This document shows, one piece after another, positions 1 to 11,182 of a stretch of DNA of 64,000 bases. The stretch is from Cohaesibacter haloalkalitolerans (GTDB taxonomy: Bacteria; Pseudomonadota; Alphaproteobacteria; Rhizobiales; Cohaesibacteraceae): assembly GCF_003574655.1 (NCBI RefSeq), contig NZ_QNUM01000001.1:1-64000 (forward strand), read 5' to 3'. The notes beneath the pieces were generated by a model, which was given only the letters and a program-made list of their open reading frames with translations, ran no database searches and had not been told where the DNA came from. A program made the position numbers and the translations under genes. Every line of letters starts with the position of its first letter. Position 1 is the stretch's first letter.

Positions 1-435
1 AAAAGACCAAAAGCCTTTTCTCAGAACTCAAAGCAAGCACCTAATCACTCGCCAAATTCCAAATTTTGAGGCGAACCGCCCCGCCGCCAGCAGCGCCGCC
101 GCTGTCGATGAACGGACTTATAGACCCCACCCCAATCAGAGTCAAACAATAAAATACATTTTTATGACAACGTTTGAGGATAAAATTTTATGCCTCTCAA
201 AAAGGCCAGATTTCTGCGGATTTTCTACTGTGTAAAAATTCAACAATTGCCCAGAGGATAAACAGGGGTGTGAATTTCTCCAACAAATATAGTGCCCACT
301 TTCTATTCTCCAACCTTTTGGCCGCCTAGTTTTTTATCAGTTTCGTGACGGGACAAGGTCAACTTCCTGCTAAAATCTCTCTTTTCCATGGGCTCGGCCA
401 CCCCTTGCAGCGTCATCCGCCCTCGCTCAAAAGAT
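1..435. other. Gene-free AT-rich left end
   Basis: I see no coding frame with a credible ribosome site or family resemblance here. The stretch is clearly more AT-rich than the genes that follow. It holds an imperfect inverted repeat at about 176-196 (GAGGATAAAA facing TTTTATGCCTC) and a GC-rich run of CCGCCG/CAGCAG type near 75-105. It may be the upstream or downstream region of a gene beyond the left edge. Confidence 0.5.
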
Positions 436-468
436 GAAAGCGGCCCTCCTGTCAGAAGGACCGCTTTC
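436..468 (-). terminator. Terminator after katG
   Basis: An eight-base perfect stem (GAAAGCGG at 436-443 with CCGCTTTC at 461-468) extends inward with one mismatch. It lies about 50 bases past the katG stop. Read on the minus strand it is followed by a T-rich stretch (ATCTTTT). The plus-strand side also has CTGTTTTC, so it could work in both directions. Confidence 0.65.
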
Positions 469-517
469 CTGTTTTCAAATCTATGCTGGCTCTCTCATTA
501 TAGAGAGGCCCCCGGCT

Positions 518-2893
<2,376 letters not shown>

Positions 2894-3826
2894 ATGATAA
2901 ACCTATCCATGAAGCAGTTGCGCTATTTCGATGCCCTCGCCCGTCACAAGCATTTCGGGCGGGCAGCTGAAGATTGCGCGGTTACGCAGCCTGCCCTCTC
3001 CGTACAGATCAAGGAACTGGAAGCACTGATCGGTGCGCCGCTGGTCGAGCGCGGCCCGCGCCAGATCCACTTGACAGCACTCGGCAGCGCATTTGCAGAA
3101 CGCGCCCAGCAGATTTTGCAATCGGTGAAGGAACTGGAGGATCTGGCCCGCAGCACGCACGGGCCGCTGGGCGGGCAGTTCCGCTTCGGCATCATCCCCA
3201 CGGTTGCCCCTTATGTCCTGTCCGACTTCATAAAGACCATGGGCGACCGTTTTGCCGGACTGGAGCTGCGCCCGAGAGAGGCCAAGACCCGGCGGCTGAT
3301 TGCCGACCTTCTCGATGCGCGCCTTGATGCCGCGATTGTCGCCTTGCCCATTTCCGAGCCATCGCTGGAAGAAGTACCTCTGTTCGAGGAAGAATTCGTG
3401 CTGCTGCGCCCCGAGGAGGATGCGCAAAGGCCGGTTCCCAATCCCGAGATGCTTCAGACGATGCGCCTGTTGTTACTGGAAGAAGGTCATTGTTTCAGGG
3501 ATCAGGCCATTTCCTATTGCAACAGCAATGCCGCCCTGCCGCGCAACCTGATGGAAGGCAGCTCGCTGACGACGCTGGTGCAGATGGTGGGAGCAGGTAT
3601 CGGCGTCACGCTGATCCCGGAAATGGCCGTTCGGGTGGAGATCCGCTCGGCGCCGGTATCCATCGCGCATCTGCCCGCGCCCGCGCCAACACGGACCATC
3701 GGCATGGTCTGGCGCCGCAGCAATCCGTTGCGACAGCAGTTCCTCGAGATCGCCGAGCTCTTCAAGGCGACAGCCACCGGCATCAGGAGTGCTCCGATCA
3801 ATGATGAAAAGACATCGTCTGGCTGA
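2894..3826 (+). CDS. oxyR: Peroxide-sensing LysR regulator OxyR
   Basis: LysR-type activator of 310 residues with an N-terminal winged helix-turn-helix (about residues 6-65, FGRAAEDCAVTQPALSVQIKELE) and a substrate-binding-like C-terminal domain. Two cysteines, C200 and C209, sit in GHCFRDQAISYC, which matches the redox pair of E. coli OxyR (GHCLRDQ...C). That pair forms a disulfide in response to hydrogen peroxide. The gene is divergent from katG, its expected target. The start is uncertain: Met1 (2894) and Met6 (2909) both lack a strong ribosome site. Confidence 0.93.
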   Translation: MINLSMKQLRYFDALARHKHFGRAAEDCAVTQPALSVQIKELEALIGAPLVERGPRQIHLTALGSAFAERAQQILQSVKELEDLARSTHGPLGGQFRFGIIPTVAPYVLSDFIKTMGDRFAGLELRPREAKTRRLIADLLDARLDAAIVALPISEPSLEEVPLFEEEFVLLRPEEDAQRPVPNPEMLQTMRLLLLEEGHCFRDQAISYCNSNAALPRNLMEGSSLTTLVQMVGAGIGVTLIPEMAVRVEIRSAPVSIAHLPAPAPTRTIGMVWRRSNPLRQQFLEIAELFKATATGIRSAPINDEKTSSG

Positions 3827-3859
3827 GCGTACCGGATGGGTGCGGCTGCGATTTGAGCG

Positions 3860-4585
3860 TCAGGACAGATTTTCCCTGAACAGGACAATGGCATCGGCCA
3901 TCGTTGCTTCCGCCCGCTCGGCGTCGCCCTGACGAATCGCGTCGACCAACTGACGATAGGTATCGATCGAAGCCTGCTGCATGTTGCCCGTGGCCTCGAT
4001 GCGCGCCCGGTCATGGCCAATCCGATAGACAGAGAAAAGGGCTGCCTGCACCATATCACCCAGCGATGACAGGAACCGGTTTCTGGAAAGATGCAGGATA
4101 GAGGTGTGAAACTCGATATTGGCAACGGCATAGGCGACATGATCGGTTGCAGCCGCCATTCGCCTGAACTGCCGGGTCAGTTGTTCGCAATCGGCTGGCG
4201 AGGCGCGCCTTGCCACCATCGCGGACGCCGCTGGTTCGAAGATGAGACGAATTTCATGCAGTTCATTGAGAAAGGGGCCCGGCTTGCGCAGGCTTGCATG
4301 CCAGCGCAACACATCCGGGTCAAACATGCTCCAGTCCGAGGAGGGGCGCACACGCGTCCCAACCTTGGCTTTTGACTGCAGCAGCCCCTTGCCCACCAGA
4401 GTTTTCTTCGCTTCCCGGATGACCGTGCGGGATACGCCGAACATTTCTTCCAGATCGGGATCCAGCGGGATCATCGTCTGTTCTGCGTAGTCCCCCGAAA
4501 CAATGGCCATTCCGAGCTGGTCAACGACCTTGGACGTATTGTTGAAGGCTTGTTGTGAGGTGCCTCCAGCGGACGTAAGGCTCAT
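3860..4585 (-). CDS. GntR/FadR-type regulator of the Ytf operon
   Basis: Transcription factor of about 241 residues. The N-terminal winged helix carries DLEEMFGVSRTVIREAKKTL, typical of GntR, and the all-helical C-terminal half looks like an FCD ligand-binding domain (HEIRLIFEPAASAMVARRA onward). The start codon overlaps the stop of the upstream permease gene as ATGA, so I place it at 4585 rather than at the longer open frame. As the last gene of the ytfQ-ytfR-ytfT-yjfF operon it probably senses the transported sugar or a product and controls the operon. A 13-base palindrome in front of ytfQ is a candidate operator. Confidence 0.88.
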   Translation of the reverse strand: MSLTSAGGTSQQAFNNTSKVVDQLGMAIVSGDYAEQTMIPLDPDLEEMFGVSRTVIREAKKTLVGKGLLQSKAKVGTRVRPSSDWSMFDPDVLRWHASLRKPGPFLNELHEIRLIFEPAASAMVARRASPADCEQLTRQFRRMAAATDHVAYAVANIEFHTSILHLSRNRFLSSLGDMVQAALFSVYRIGHDRARIEATGNMQQASIDTYRQLVDAIRQGDAERAEATMADAIVLFRENLS

Positions 4586-5574
4586 GATCGCATCGCGAAT
4601 TCTGTTGCTGGTTTTCTTCTCGCCGTTGTCGCCCAAGCCAGTACCTTTTGAAGCATGATGAAGGTGAACAACAGGATGCCAATCACGATCTTGGTCCACC
4701 AGCTCGACAGGGTGCCATCAAAGACAATGTAAGTCTGGATCAGTCCCATGATAAGGATACCGAAGAATGTTCCAGCCACGAATCCCGTGCCACCGCTGAG
4801 CAATGTGCCACCAATCACAACCGCAGCAATTGCATCCAGTTCCACGCCGACTGTCGACAATGAATAGCCTGCTGATGTGTAAAGCGAATAGACGATTCCT
4901 GCAAGTCCCGCCAGTCCGCCGGATGTCGCATAGATGAGGATTGTCGTGCGGGCTATGGGCACGCCCATCAGCTGGGCCGTCTGAACTCCGCCGCCCAGCG
5001 CATAGACATTCTTGCCGAACTTCGTGCGGTGTAACACCACCATGGCTGCGATGAAGACAAGCAGCATCACGCCACCGATCAGTCTGAACCTCCCGCCACC
5101 GGGCGCTTTCCAGTAGATCGACTGCAGCACGTCATAAAACTCATGCGTGACGGGGACCGAATCCGTCGAGAGCACATAAGCGAGCCCACGCATGAGGAAC
5201 ATGCCGGCCAGCGTGACAATGAAGGCCGGCATCTCCAGATAGTGAACGATTGCCCCTTCTGCCGCACCGAAAGCGATCGTGATGGTCAGCACCAGACCGA
5301 AGGCAACCAGCGGATGAATGGACGTGTCCCGCAGGATAACGGCAATGAACACACCGGTGAAGGCGATGACCGAACCGACCGAGAGGTCGATCCCGCCCGT
5401 CAGGATGACGAAGGTCATGCCGACGGCCGTGATGCCCAGAAAGGCGTTGTCCGTCAGAAGGTTCGCGACAACCCGGGTCGAGAACATGCTGGGGAACTCC
5501 CAGATACAGAGCAGATAGGCGAGGAAAAAGGTCGCCATGGTCAGGTAAAGCGGCAGCCTTGGCGATTTCATCAT
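4582..5574 (-). CDS. yjfF: Galactofuranose-type ABC permease YjfF
   Basis: Inner-membrane permease of 330 residues in the CUT2 (RbsC/AraH) family. It has eight to ten hydrophobic segments and the family motif GGIDLSVGSVIAF near residue 60. Order and similarity place it as the second permease of a YtfQRT-YjfF system, which in E. coli imports galactofuranose. It overlaps ytfT by four bases upstream and the GntR gene by four bases downstream, so translation is coupled. Substrate identity is inferred from the strong resemblance of the binding protein. Confidence 0.9.
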   Translation of the reverse strand: MMKSPRLPLYLTMATFFLAYLLCIWEFPSMFSTRVVANLLTDNAFLGITAVGMTFVILTGGIDLSVGSVIAFTGVFIAVILRDTSIHPLVAFGLVLTITIAFGAAEGAIVHYLEMPAFIVTLAGMFLMRGLAYVLSTDSVPVTHEFYDVLQSIYWKAPGGGRFRLIGGVMLLVFIAAMVVLHRTKFGKNVYALGGGVQTAQLMGVPIARTTILIYATSGGLAGLAGIVYSLYTSAGYSLSTVGVELDAIAAVVIGGTLLSGGTGFVAGTFFGILIMGLIQTYIVFDGTLSSWWTKIVIGILLFTFIMLQKVLAWATTARRKPATEFAMRS

Positions 5575-6641
5575 GACAGACTCTCCCTAGCGGTCTGATT
5601 GTTCTTGTGGGATTTCTCGGCGCTTTTCTCGGCTCGTTCCTCAGTGGGCGCATGCGGCGGTGTGGAGGCACGGAACAGGTAGATCGCGTGCTGTACCGTC
5701 GGCGACTGGATGAACAGGATGACGATAATCAGCAGCGCCTTGATCACCAGGTTGAATTCCGGAGGCATGCCGGACAGGAGAATGACGGAGTTGACCGACT
5801 GGATGATGAGCGCCCCGAGCAGCGAGGCGACAATCGAAAACCGCCCCCCGAGCAGCGAGTTGCCACCGATGACGACGGCGAGGATGGCGTCAAGCTCCAT
5901 CCACAGCCCGGCGTTGTTGGCGTCGGCCCCCTTGATGTCGGCGGCAACGACAACGCCCGCCAGCGCTGCGCAGAAGCCGGTGACCAGATAGACCGCCACC
6001 AGCAGCACGCGCGAGTTGATACCCGCCAGCCGTGAGGAGGTTTCATTGATACCGATAGCCTCGATGAGCATGCCCAGAGCGGTACGGCGCACCACATAGG
6101 TCACCAGACAGCCCATGATGATCCAGATCCAGACCGGGGTCGGCACGCCAAGGATCGTGCCAGCCCCCAGATGGATAAGGCCGGGGTTGATGAAGGTCAT
6201 GATCTTGCCTTCGGTGATCAGCTGGGCAATTCCGCGCCCGGCCACCATCAGAACAAGCGTGGCGACAATCGGCTGCACCCGAAAGATGGCAACCAGAATG
6301 CCGTTCCATGACCCGCATGCAAGCCCGGCGGCAAGGGCGGCCAATAGTGCGGGGACCCAGCCCCCTCCTGCGGTAACCACACTTGCAGCAACCGCCCCGG
6401 CGATGGCCATGACCGCGCCGACCGAAAGATCAATACCCTTGGTGGCGATGACCAGTGTCATGCCGGTGGCCAGCAGGGCGACCGGCGCACCACGGTTCAG
6501 CACATCAATGATGTTGCCGAACAGGCGACCATTCTGGAATTCAATGGAGAAGAATCCCGGAAAAACGATAAAGTTCAGCAGAATGACGACTGCCAGAATG
6601 ACCAGCTGCGGCGCAATGCGCCGGAGAGTATCGCTCATCAT
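5571..6641 (-). CDS. ytfT: Galactofuranose-type ABC permease YtfT
   Basis: First CUT2 permease of the operon, 356 residues, with multiple transmembrane segments and the conserved TKGIDLSVGAVMAIAG motif. It pairs with YjfF to form the membrane channel. The C-terminus carries an extra charged tail rich in Glu, Lys and Ala (about the last 30 residues), which is not part of the usual permease fold. The start overlaps the ytfR stop by four bases. Confidence 0.9.
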   Translation of the reverse strand: MMSDTLRRIAPQLVILAVVILLNFIVFPGFFSIEFQNGRLFGNIIDVLNRGAPVALLATGMTLVIATKGIDLSVGAVMAIAGAVAASVVTAGGGWVPALLAALAAGLACGSWNGILVAIFRVQPIVATLVLMVAGRGIAQLITEGKIMTFINPGLIHLGAGTILGVPTPVWIWIIMGCLVTYVVRRTALGMLIEAIGINETSSRLAGINSRVLLVAVYLVTGFCAALAGVVVAADIKGADANNAGLWMELDAILAVVIGGNSLLGGRFSIVASLLGALIIQSVNSVILLSGMPPEFNLVIKALLIIVILFIQSPTVQHAIYLFRASTPPHAPTEERAEKSAEKSHKNNQTARESLS

Positions 6642-8149
6642 TGTTGCGCCCCTCCCTCCTCTGCGATGGATCTGACGATCGCACCAATGGAAATTTCATC
6701 GCCGCGCAATTCCCTGACCTGACGGCGATCCCGCAGAACCACAATGCGACTCGAATAGGTGATCAGCTCTTCCAGCTCTGACGAGGCGACGATCAGCGCC
6801 ATGCCCTGGGCCCGGAGGGTCTGGATCAGTTCGATGATCTCGGCATGGGCACCAACATCGATGCCGCGGGTCGGTTCATCCAGAATGAGAATGTCCGGCT
6901 CGGTTGCCAGCCAGCGCGCAAGCAACGCCTTCTGCTGATTGCCACCCGAAAGCAACCGGATCGGCATGTCAAGGCTGGCGAGACGGATGTCGAGTTTCTT
7001 GACATAGTCTTCGGCGATCTTTTCTGCCTTGGCGCGGGTGATCGGACGCATCCAGCCGCGGCGGGCCTGCAGGGACAGGATGATATTCTCGCGCACCGAG
7101 AGGTCGCCGACGATGCCGTCCGTCTTGCGGTCTTCCGGGCAGAGTCCGAAGCCGAGATGGATGGCTGACCGGGGATTGTCGAGCTTGATCGGTTTGCCGT
7201 TGAGGCTGGCCGTACCCTGATCGGCGGGGGTCGAGCCGAAGATCACGCCCGCCGTTTCGCTGCGGCCCGAACCCAGCAGCCCGGCAAGGCCAATCACCTC
7301 ACCCTTGTGCAGAATCATGTCGAACGGTTCGATGGTGCCGCGACGGCCATAGCTCTTGAGTTCCAGAATGGTCTCGCCAATGACGGCCTTGCCACGTTCC
7401 TTCTTTGCTTCCTCAAGCTCGCGGCCCAACATCATGGTGACGATTTCGGTTTGCGTCACGTCTGCCAGAACCCGCGTGCCGACGATGCGACCGTTGCGCA
7501 GGATCGTTGCCCTGTCAGAGATTTCGAACACCTGATCGAGAAAATGCGTGATGAAGACAACCGCCAGACCGCGCTCGGTGAGCTTACGGACAACGGAGAA
7601 GAGAAGATCGATCTCCTCGCGGTCGAGACTGGCCGTCGGCTCGTCAAGGATCAGCACCTTGCCCGCCAGTTCCACGGCGCGCGCAATGGCGACGACCTGC
7701 TGGATGGCGATGGAATAGCTGGAAAGCAGCAGCGAGGGGTCGATATCAAGCCCGAAGCCCGACAGGATTTCCTTCGAGCGCTTGAGCATGACCCGGTTAT
7801 CGATCATGCCGTGGCGCATGGGCTGCCAGCCAAGGAAGAGATTCTCGGCAACCGTCATGTTGGAGAGCAGGTTGACTTCCTGATAGACCGTACCGATGCC
7901 AAGGGCGAGGCTGTCCTGCGGATCGCGCGGGTTGATCTCCTGACCGGCCAGTAGAATCGTGCCGGCGTCGCGTTTGTAGGCGCCTGTCAGACATTTGATG
8001 AGAGTGGATTTTCCCGCCCCGTTCTCACCCAGTAGGGCATGCACTTCACCGGGGTACAGAGAGAGGGAAACATCATCCAGCGCGATGGCGCCGGGGAAGA
8101 ATTTGGAAATACCGGTCGCCTGTAGGACCGGCTCGGGGGTCATGGACAT
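6638..8149 (-). CDS. ytfR: Sugar ABC transporter ATPase YtfR
   Basis: CUT2 ATPase of about 503 residues made of two fused nucleotide-binding domains. The first has an intact Walker A (GENGAGKS); the second has the degenerate version usual for this family (LLGSGRSE) and the signature LSGGNQQK. Walker B segments LILDEPTASLD and LILDEPTRGID are visible. I start it at 8149, where AGGA lies six bases upstream, and not at the longer open frame, which would run through the intercistronic hairpin. It energises YtfT/YjfF. Confidence 0.92.
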   Translation of the reverse strand: MSMTPEPVLQATGISKFFPGAIALDDVSLSLYPGEVHALLGENGAGKSTLIKCLTGAYKRDAGTILLAGQEINPRDPQDSLALGIGTVYQEVNLLSNMTVAENLFLGWQPMRHGMIDNRVMLKRSKEILSGFGLDIDPSLLLSSYSIAIQQVVAIARAVELAGKVLILDEPTASLDREEIDLLFSVVRKLTERGLAVVFITHFLDQVFEISDRATILRNGRIVGTRVLADVTQTEIVTMMLGRELEEAKKERGKAVIGETILELKSYGRRGTIEPFDMILHKGEVIGLAGLLGSGRSETAGVIFGSTPADQGTASLNGKPIKLDNPRSAIHLGFGLCPEDRKTDGIVGDLSVRENIILSLQARRGWMRPITRAKAEKIAEDYVKKLDIRLASLDMPIRLLSGGNQQKALLARWLATEPDILILDEPTRGIDVGAHAEIIELIQTLRAQGMALIVASSELEELITYSSRIVVLRDRRQVRELRGDEISIGAIVRSIAEEGGAQQ

Positions 8150-8201
8150 GGTTTGATCCTGAGGGCTACCAGAATTGGATGAAAAGCCGAGTGAACGTGA
8201 T

Positions 8202-8225
8202 GATGGGCAGCCAAGGCTGCCCATC
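8202..8225 (-). promoter_or_regulatory. Stem-loop between ytfQ and ytfR
   Basis: A perfect 11-base inverted repeat (GATGGGCAGCC and GGCTGCCCATC) with a two-base centre lies in the 93-base gap after the binding-protein stop. No T-run follows on the minus strand. Such hairpins often stabilise the upstream binding-protein mRNA or partly end transcription, giving more binding protein than membrane parts. Confidence 0.65.
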
Positions 8226-8242
8226 AAGACGAAAGTCAGAGA

Positions 8243-9196
8243 TCAGTAACCCAGGCTCTTTTTCATTTCATAGACGGCTTTGTTGTCGTCTTTCTGAGTA
8301 TAGAGCTTGGATTCGGTCTGTACCCATTTTTCTGGCAGGGTGCCATCTTTCCAGTAGGCGTCGAGGATGTCGAATGCCGGGCCAGCCATGTTCGGGGTCA
8401 ACTCAACGGTGGCGTTTGCTTCGCCGTTGGCAATGGCCAGATGCATGTCAGGAACAGCGTCGATGGCGACAACCAGAATGTCGGAGCCCGGTTTGGCGCC
8501 AGCTTCCTTGATGGCCTGGATAGCACCAACGGCCATGTCGTCGTTGTGGGCATAAAGAGCGCAGATGTTGGCAGCGCCTTCAGCCTTCAGGAAGCTTTCC
8601 ATGACCACTTTACCCTGAGCGCGGGTGAAGTCGCCGGTCTGGCTGCGAACGATCTTGAGGTTCGGAGCGTCGGCAATGGCCTTTTCAAAGCCCTTCTTGC
8701 GGTCGATGGCAGGAGAAGAGCCGGTGGTGCCCTGAAGCTCGACAATGCGGCAGTCCTTGCCTGCAACGGCTTCCTTGAGCCAGTTGCCAGCCACTTCACC
8801 TTCATAGACGGTGTCGGACGTAACGGCAGTCATGTAGAGGCTTGGGTCGGCGTCAACCTTGCGGTCGAGCAGAATGACGGGAATTTTGGCATCCTGAGCT
8901 TCTTCCAGAACAGCGTCCCAGCCGGTAGCAACCACCGGAGCCAGGAAGATGGCGTCAACGCCTTGTGCAATGAAGCCACGCAGAGCCTTGATCTGGTTTT
9001 CCTGTTTCTGCTGAGCATCAGCAAATTTCAGGGTCACGCCGCGTTCTTCGGCCTGCTGTTTGGTAACAGTGGTTTCAGCAGCGCGCCAACCGGATTCAGA
9101 ACCGATCTGCGAGAAGCCGACAGTTTTGCCAGCAGCCATAGCTGTCATTGGCGCCAGAACGAGTGCACTGGCGAGCAGAATGGAGCTTAGTTTCAT
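8243..9196 (-). CDS. ytfQ: Galactofuranose-binding protein YtfQ
   Basis: Periplasmic binding protein of about 317 residues with a clear signal peptide (MKLSSILLASALVLAPMTAMAA). The mature start, GKTVGFSQIGSESGWRAAET, and later stretches such as KQENQIKALRGFIAQGVDAIFLAP and ELTPNMAGPAFD closely follow E. coli YtfQ, which binds galactofuranose. I chose the Met at 9196 because GGGAGGA precedes it and it begins the signal peptide. First gene of the operon ytfQ-ytfR-ytfT-yjfF-gntR. No galactofuranose-processing enzyme is encoded beside it. Confidence 0.94.
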   Translation of the reverse strand: MKLSSILLASALVLAPMTAMAAGKTVGFSQIGSESGWRAAETTVTKQQAEERGVTLKFADAQQKQENQIKALRGFIAQGVDAIFLAPVVATGWDAVLEEAQDAKIPVILLDRKVDADPSLYMTAVTSDTVYEGEVAGNWLKEAVAGKDCRIVELQGTTGSSPAIDRKKGFEKAIADAPNLKIVRSQTGDFTRAQGKVVMESFLKAEGAANICALYAHNDDMAVGAIQAIKEAGAKPGSDILVVAIDAVPDMHLAIANGEANATVELTPNMAGPAFDILDAYWKDGTLPEKWVQTESKLYTQKDDNKAVYEMKKSLGY

Positions 9197-9232
9197 AGTT
9201 TCCTCCCTAACGAAAATATCTCCCAAAGCCAT

Positions 9233-9245
9233 TAAGTAATACTTA
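9233..9245. promoter_or_regulatory. Candidate GntR operator before ytfQ
   Basis: A 13-base palindrome, TAAGTAATACTTA, lies 37-49 bases upstream of the ytfQ start. Its size and AT-rich form suit a FadR-type GntR dimer, and the operon's last gene encodes one. The link is inferred. Confidence 0.45.
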
Positions 9246-9399
9246 TTGAAAAGCGTAAATGGATGATCCGGCTACTTTCATGGCCTATTTCACCACAGCG
9301 TGCCTACTAAGGTCTCAACAATCTAAAAGAGAATGAGGCAGAAGGCCAATGATACAAAAATTCATGGCTCGGCGGTCGCATCAAAGGACAACCAGCAAC

Positions 9400-9430
9400 G
9401 GGATCGCCTTTTGCCAAAATGGGCAATCCC
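9400..9430 (-). terminator. Hairpin after the DUF1868 gene
   Basis: Minus-strand stem GGGATTGCC/GGCGATCCC (nine pairs with one G-U) with a 13-base loop that itself holds a TTTTGGCAAAA palindrome. It sits 25 bases after the stop of the 9456-10187 gene. No T-tract follows, so it may be a Rho-assisted or weak terminator. Confidence 0.4.
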
Positions 9431-9455
9431 GACAAAATGCCGGTAAAATTGCCAG

Positions 9456-10187
9456 CTAGAGCCGCAAAATCCGGTCAAATTGATGCATATTTTCGAAACT
9501 GCAAAACTCGACAGCAGGAATGTCGATGGTAATCAACTCGTCCCTGTAACGGGCAAACAGCCTGTCGCTTTCCTCGCTGATCGAGCGGGCTGTCCCGGGA
9601 TCCGTGAAGGTCAGAGGGTAGGCCAATGTTATATGGAATATATAGGTATCGTGCGCATGATAGCGGATGGAGGTGATCCTCGACAGCTGATCCCGTATTT
9701 GTCTCAGCACCGTCTCGTCCGTTTCAGTTGCCCCGGCCACGGAGATCGAATGGAGTGCAAACAGATCCGTTGCGTCCACCTTCATCCCTTGCGGGAAGCT
9801 GTGTCCGGACAGGCTGTTGACGAAAATGTCCGTAACGACATCCCTGTCGGTCCCCGGCGGCACTGCAGCGGGCCAGCCCTCGGCAACGCTGGTGCAGCCG
9901 GGTGCCACGCCTTGAAACACAGTCATGTGCAGGCTTGCGGGCGGCAGAAACGTGAAATAGTGCCCGTAGGGGCCTGACCTGATCTCCTGTTGCAGCGCCC
10001 GCAACGCCCGATGCGCTCTTGATGTCGGGTCGATATGGCAAAGAAACGTGTTGCCCGGAAAGGGGAGACACACGCCCTGAGGCGTGAATTTGCCGCCACC
10101 GCCTTCGTCGGTGATCGCTGCCGGTCGCGGTGTTCGGCTGAGCTGGCCGGACATATAGAGCACCGGATCGGTATGCTTGATTGTCAT
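9456..10187 (-). CDS. DUF1868 protein, 2H phosphoesterase-like
   Basis: Protein of 243 residues without signal peptide or membrane segments. It carries two H-x-T motifs about 115 residues apart, HMTVF near residue 87 and HITLAY near residue 200, the hallmark of the 2H phosphoesterase/ligase fold. The N-terminal GKFTPQGVCLPFPGNTFLCHI stretch is typical of the DUF1868 family. The likely activity is on a cyclic or 2'-5' phosphodiester, but no substrate is known to me. It stands alone, divergent from yjbQ. Confidence 0.8.
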   Translation of the reverse strand: MTIKHTDPVLYMSGQLSRTPRPAAITDEGGGGKFTPQGVCLPFPGNTFLCHIDPTSRAHRALRALQQEIRSGPYGHYFTFLPPASLHMTVFQGVAPGCTSVAEGWPAAVPPGTDRDVVTDIFVNSLSGHSFPQGMKVDATDLFALHSISVAGATETDETVLRQIRDQLSRITSIRYHAHDTYIFHITLAYPLTFTDPGTARSISEESDRLFARYRDELITIDIPAVEFCSFENMHQFDRILRL

Positions 10188-10462
10188 CGTCTGATTGGTC
10201 CGTCATGCCAATAAAGAAAAACAAAGAGCCTTCAAAAAAAAGATCTTCCCTTTTCATAGCCCGCCCGCGTAAGCAAGGCCAGCCTTTCGATGCGGCTCCC
10301 CTGCCCGCCTTGATGATGTTGCCCTGCAGTCCACTCGATGGCAGATTGGCAAAGCGTGAGGTCAGGTCTTTTTGCTATTTCTCTCTATAGTATATAAGAA
10401 AGTGGCATTGCCGCTTTCAAAGCCCTTTGACGCCGATCACGCTCAACCTGTCGGGACCCATC

Positions 10463-10891
10463 ATGTTCACTGTTCTCCACGAAACCCTTTCCTTGCGAAC
10501 GTCAGGAAAGAGCATGCTCACCATAACCGGCGAGGTGTCCCGCTGGCTCAATGAGGCGGGTGCCGTCTCGGGGACGCTGACCGTCTTCTGCAAGCACACT
10601 TCGGCATCGCTGACCATTCAGGAGAATTTCGATCCGACCGTACAGCAGGACCTGTTGCAGTATCTTGACGATGCCGCGCCTGAAAGCCGCTATTACGAGC
10701 ATTCGCTGGAAGGCCCTGATGACATGCCCGCCCACATCAAGACCATGCTAACCTCGGTCAGTCTGACCATTCCTGTCAATGCCGGACGCATGGCTCTGGG
10801 CCAATGGCAGGGGATCTATCTGCTCGAACACAGGGCAAGGGCCCACCTGCGCGAGATCCATCTTTGCTTTACCGGCCTTGCGCGGGACTAG
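10463..10891 (+). CDS. yjbQ: YjbQ/UPF0047 family protein
   Basis: Small protein of about 142 residues of the UPF0047 family. Conserved features are CKHTSASLTIQENFDP near residues 42-57 and GQWQGIYLLEHR near the C-terminus. Family members show a weak thiamin-phosphate-synthase activity when overexpressed, but their normal role is unsettled. I start at the Met of MFTVLHETLSL, which matches the usual length; an in-frame ATG 12 codons earlier is open. Monocistronic by spacing; the next 291 bases hold no gene that I recognise. Confidence 0.85.
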   Translation: MFTVLHETLSLRTSGKSMLTITGEVSRWLNEAGAVSGTLTVFCKHTSASLTIQENFDPTVQQDLLQYLDDAAPESRYYEHSLEGPDDMPAHIKTMLTSVSLTIPVNAGRMALGQWQGIYLLEHRARAHLREIHLCFTGLARD

Positions 10892-11182
10892 GCGGCAACA
10901 TTGACGCAAGGTCGAAAGGTTGCTAAGTCACTCCGGTTTGTGCGAAACACCGCTTCGGTTCCTTGGGCCGGTGTCACTGGAAGTGCGAGCAGGAACGATC
11001 TGTTGCTGTCCGAAAGTCGTTGTTTGCACACTCCCCATGCCTTAGGCAATATGGGTCATGAACCGAGTCGATGCGTTGCGATTTGCCGGACGGATTTGCT
11101 TGATCGCTTGCGGGCCATGATGGCTGACATTGTTGCGGACTGTAAGACCCCGTCTCCGACGATGGATAAAGGGAAATGCTGA

